Source: Omphalotus guepiniiformis (Eukaryota > Basidiomycota > Agaricomycetes > Agaricales > Omphalotaceae). Taken from it: a stretch of 64,000 bases of DNA. Position 1 is the stretch's first letter, and the number at the start of each line of letters is the position of its first letter. The stretch lies in assembly GCA_028554645.1 (NCBI GenBank), contig JAQOOI010000064.1, positions 434,001-498,000 on the forward strand. Reading direction: 5' to 3'. The notes beneath the pieces are model-generated. The model ran no database searches. It was not told where the DNA came from and worked only from the letters and a program-made list of their open reading frames with translations. This document shows, piece by piece, positions 62,643 through 64,000 of the stretch. The translations under genes were made by a program, and so were the position numbers.

Positions 62643-63089
62643 AATGGTGGATGAAAGGTATCGTGTCTGGCCATCTGGGATGCGGTAGAACCCATGCGAA
62701 TGAGATGAGATGGTGGGAACGATCGAAGCTCTATCTACTGTATAACAAATGAACTCATTTTCGTGTCAAAGTTGTCTAGGCTACATAATTTACTCTCAGT
62801 ATGTAGGCGCTGACTGACTCTGAGGTCAACCTTATTGTGGACAGGGAAGATAGTGAGGCTCGTCCTGGCAAATTCATTGCATACGCGTATACTACTTTTA
62901 CGACAAATGACAGTGGTGAGAGCGCGAAGGAATTCACTAGATTCTCCAAACTCCGACCAATTATTGTTACCAAACGAGGTTATCCAGTATTTGACTAGCG
63001 CAGGGAAAGGTTTGGTGGCCTCCAAGATCGTATATTGTAGGCATATGTGCACGACGAGCAGGAGATTGACTGGGGGAAAGCGTGTTTGC
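62643..63089. other. Intergenic, nothing recognised
   Basis: About 450 bases between the start of the DUF3074 gene and the end of bL27m, both on the minus strand. A minus frame 62735-63124 and a plus frame 62835-63161 overlap each other and show no family signal. Confidence 0.45.
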
Positions 63090-63672
63090 CTAAGCTGTTG
63101 CTTGCGAAGCTGCCTTCTGCGCATTGAGGTTCACAAATCCGAAGAAACGACTGCGTCCTAGAGAGGCTTCATCCCGTGGTAGTTTCTCGCCTCGGTTTAA
63201 TACGACTCCAACATATTTGCGTTCTCCGCGCATGTACTTTTCCTTGTAGAAACGTACATAGCCGGGGACCAAAGCATATAATGTGTGATCACGCCCTATC
63301 CCAACCTGTTGCTGCGTATCAGTATCACGACAGACCAGTGCAATAGAGCACGAACATTTTGTGAAGGATGAAACACTGTTCCGCGTTGTCGAACGATGAT
63401 ATTCCCCGGGATCACGTATTCGTCTGTTCAGCATTAGAATACAAGTTAACTGTACAGGTTGCAGACACCACATACCAGAAAATTTCTTTACACCCAGCCG
63501 TTTACCAGGAGAACCACCATGATTAGCAATTGTGCCTCCGGCGCGCTTTGTGGCCGTCCGTACGGCACCTATGAAAACTATAAGCCATCAGTAGACAAAG
63601 ACACGAAGATTACACACCAAGCAGAGAGAAAGGACTTTTTGTTGCCTCTATGCAACGAGTCAAGAATGCCAT
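63090..63672 (-). CDS. MRP7: Mitochondrial ribosomal protein bL27m
   Basis: About 150 residues in four exons. ATG 63672 gives MAFLTRCIEATKSPFSLLG|AVRTATKRAGGTIANHGGSPGKRLGVKKFSG, where the AVRTATKRAGG block is the conserved bL27 start reached after a short presequence. Then [43 protein letters not shown] and RKYVGVVLNRGEKLPRDE. The last 30 residues are a fungal extension ending AQKAASQATA. bL27 reaches the peptidyl-transferase centre of the large ribosomal subunit; the fungal form works in mitochondria. It diverges from SKP1 across 142 bases. Confidence 0.92.
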
Positions 63673-63814
63673 AGCGGCAAGAGCGGAGTGAAAAGGTGAG
63701 TCGTGCCACTGCTCGTGCCACTGCCCATCGGGGACAGCCGAGATTATTGGGTAACCGGCCCACAGCCACACTGGATCTCTTATTCCTTCTCTTCCACTTA
63801 CTCTCGCCTTCAAA
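63673..63814. promoter_or_regulatory. Shared divergent promoter, bL27m / SKP1
   Basis: There are 142 bases between the two start codons. A pyrimidine-rich stretch precedes the SKP1 ATG (63776-63810). Confidence 0.45.
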
Positions 63815-64000
63815 ATGGTTCTCCTCGTCACTTCAGATAACGAACAATTCACCGCTGACAAGGAGGTTGTCGAGCGTAGCGTTCTGATCAAGAACATGCT
63901 TGAAGGTGAGCGTCCTACTTGCACGGTTCTTTCATTAGTTTCACCTGTCATTCAGATGTCGGTGAATCCGATCAGCCCATTCCTCTACCCAACGTCTCCT
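63815..64000 (+). CDS. SKP1: SKP1, SCF ubiquitin ligase adaptor (5' part)
   Basis: Start ATG at 63815 in CAAAATGGTT. The first exon reads MVLLVTSDNEQFTADKEVVE and RSVLIKNMLE; then an intron (GTGAGC...TTCAG) and DVGESDQPIPLPNVS at the window edge. These are the SKP1 POZ-domain N-terminal blocks. Skp1 links F-box proteins to Cul1 in the SCF ligase and is also a kinetochore component in yeast. The rest of the gene lies beyond base 64000. Confidence 0.93.
   Translation, partial: MVLLVTSDNEQFTADKEVVERSVLIKNMLEGERPTCTVLSLVSPVIQMSVNPISPFLYPTSP

Overview
The window is nuclear DNA of a filamentous basidiomycete, most likely an agaricomycete. Nearly every gene is cut by many introns of about 50-60 bases with GT...AG ends and a CTNAC-like branch site. 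Genes lie close together on both strands, and the protein families (fused tryptophan synthase, Gti1/Pac2 WOPR factor, cupredoxin GPI protein, Hri1, Ecl1-type zinc finger) are fungal. I recognise about two dozen genes; nearly all are single-copy housekeeping genes. I see no biosynthetic cluster, virus or defence island.

Layout. 1-8.7 kb: the end of an unrecognised gene, a secreted cupredoxin-like GPI protein, a myotubularin-type lipid phosphatase, S-adenosylmethionine synthetase and the small mitochondrial Kgd4 subunit. 9-21.3 kb: proteasome alpha-1 (minus) diverging from RNA polymerase III RPC1 (plus), Cwf18 (minus) diverging from mitochondrial GUF1 (plus), and eIF2B beta (minus). 21.4-29.7 kb: asparaginase with ankyrin repeats (minus) diverging from TRP5 (plus), then ADE4 (minus). 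30.9-42.1 kb: a Gti1/Pac2 transcription factor (minus), elongin A (plus), a MITE with perfect 24-bp ends and an 8-bp target duplication, a GID7/WDR26 ubiquitin-ligase subunit (minus) and an Ecl1-type zinc-finger protein (minus). 42.1-45.7 kb has no gene I can recognise. 45.7-64 kb: VPS54 (minus), UTP21 (plus), HRI1 (minus) with an intron-containing tRNA-Arg just upstream, a Tim17-type membrane protein (plus), WDR53-like (minus) diverging from a glutamine synthetase-like enzyme (plus), a DUF3074 protein (minus), mitochondrial bL27 (minus) and the start of SKP1 (plus).

The genes do not form a pathway. Loose themes are nucleotide and amino-acid synthesis (SAM synthetase, TRP5, ADE4, GS-like), mitochondrial function (Kgd4, GUF1, bL27, Tim17-like), RNA production and processing (RPC1, Cwf18, UTP21, elongin A) and ubiquitin-dependent degradation (proteasome alpha-1, GID7, SKP1, and elongin A as a possible ligase adaptor). 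Several neighbours share short divergent promoters of 110-190 bases.

The most unusual signals are at the level of gene structure. They are an ADE4 start codon split by an intron, a myotubularin intron that fits the conserved protein only as GT...AT, two GC...AG introns, a GID7 reading frame that extends upstream to an ATT in a perfect GCCACC context, and the MITE. Exon boundaries were worked out by hand from reading frame and family conservation. No alignment or transcript data were available.
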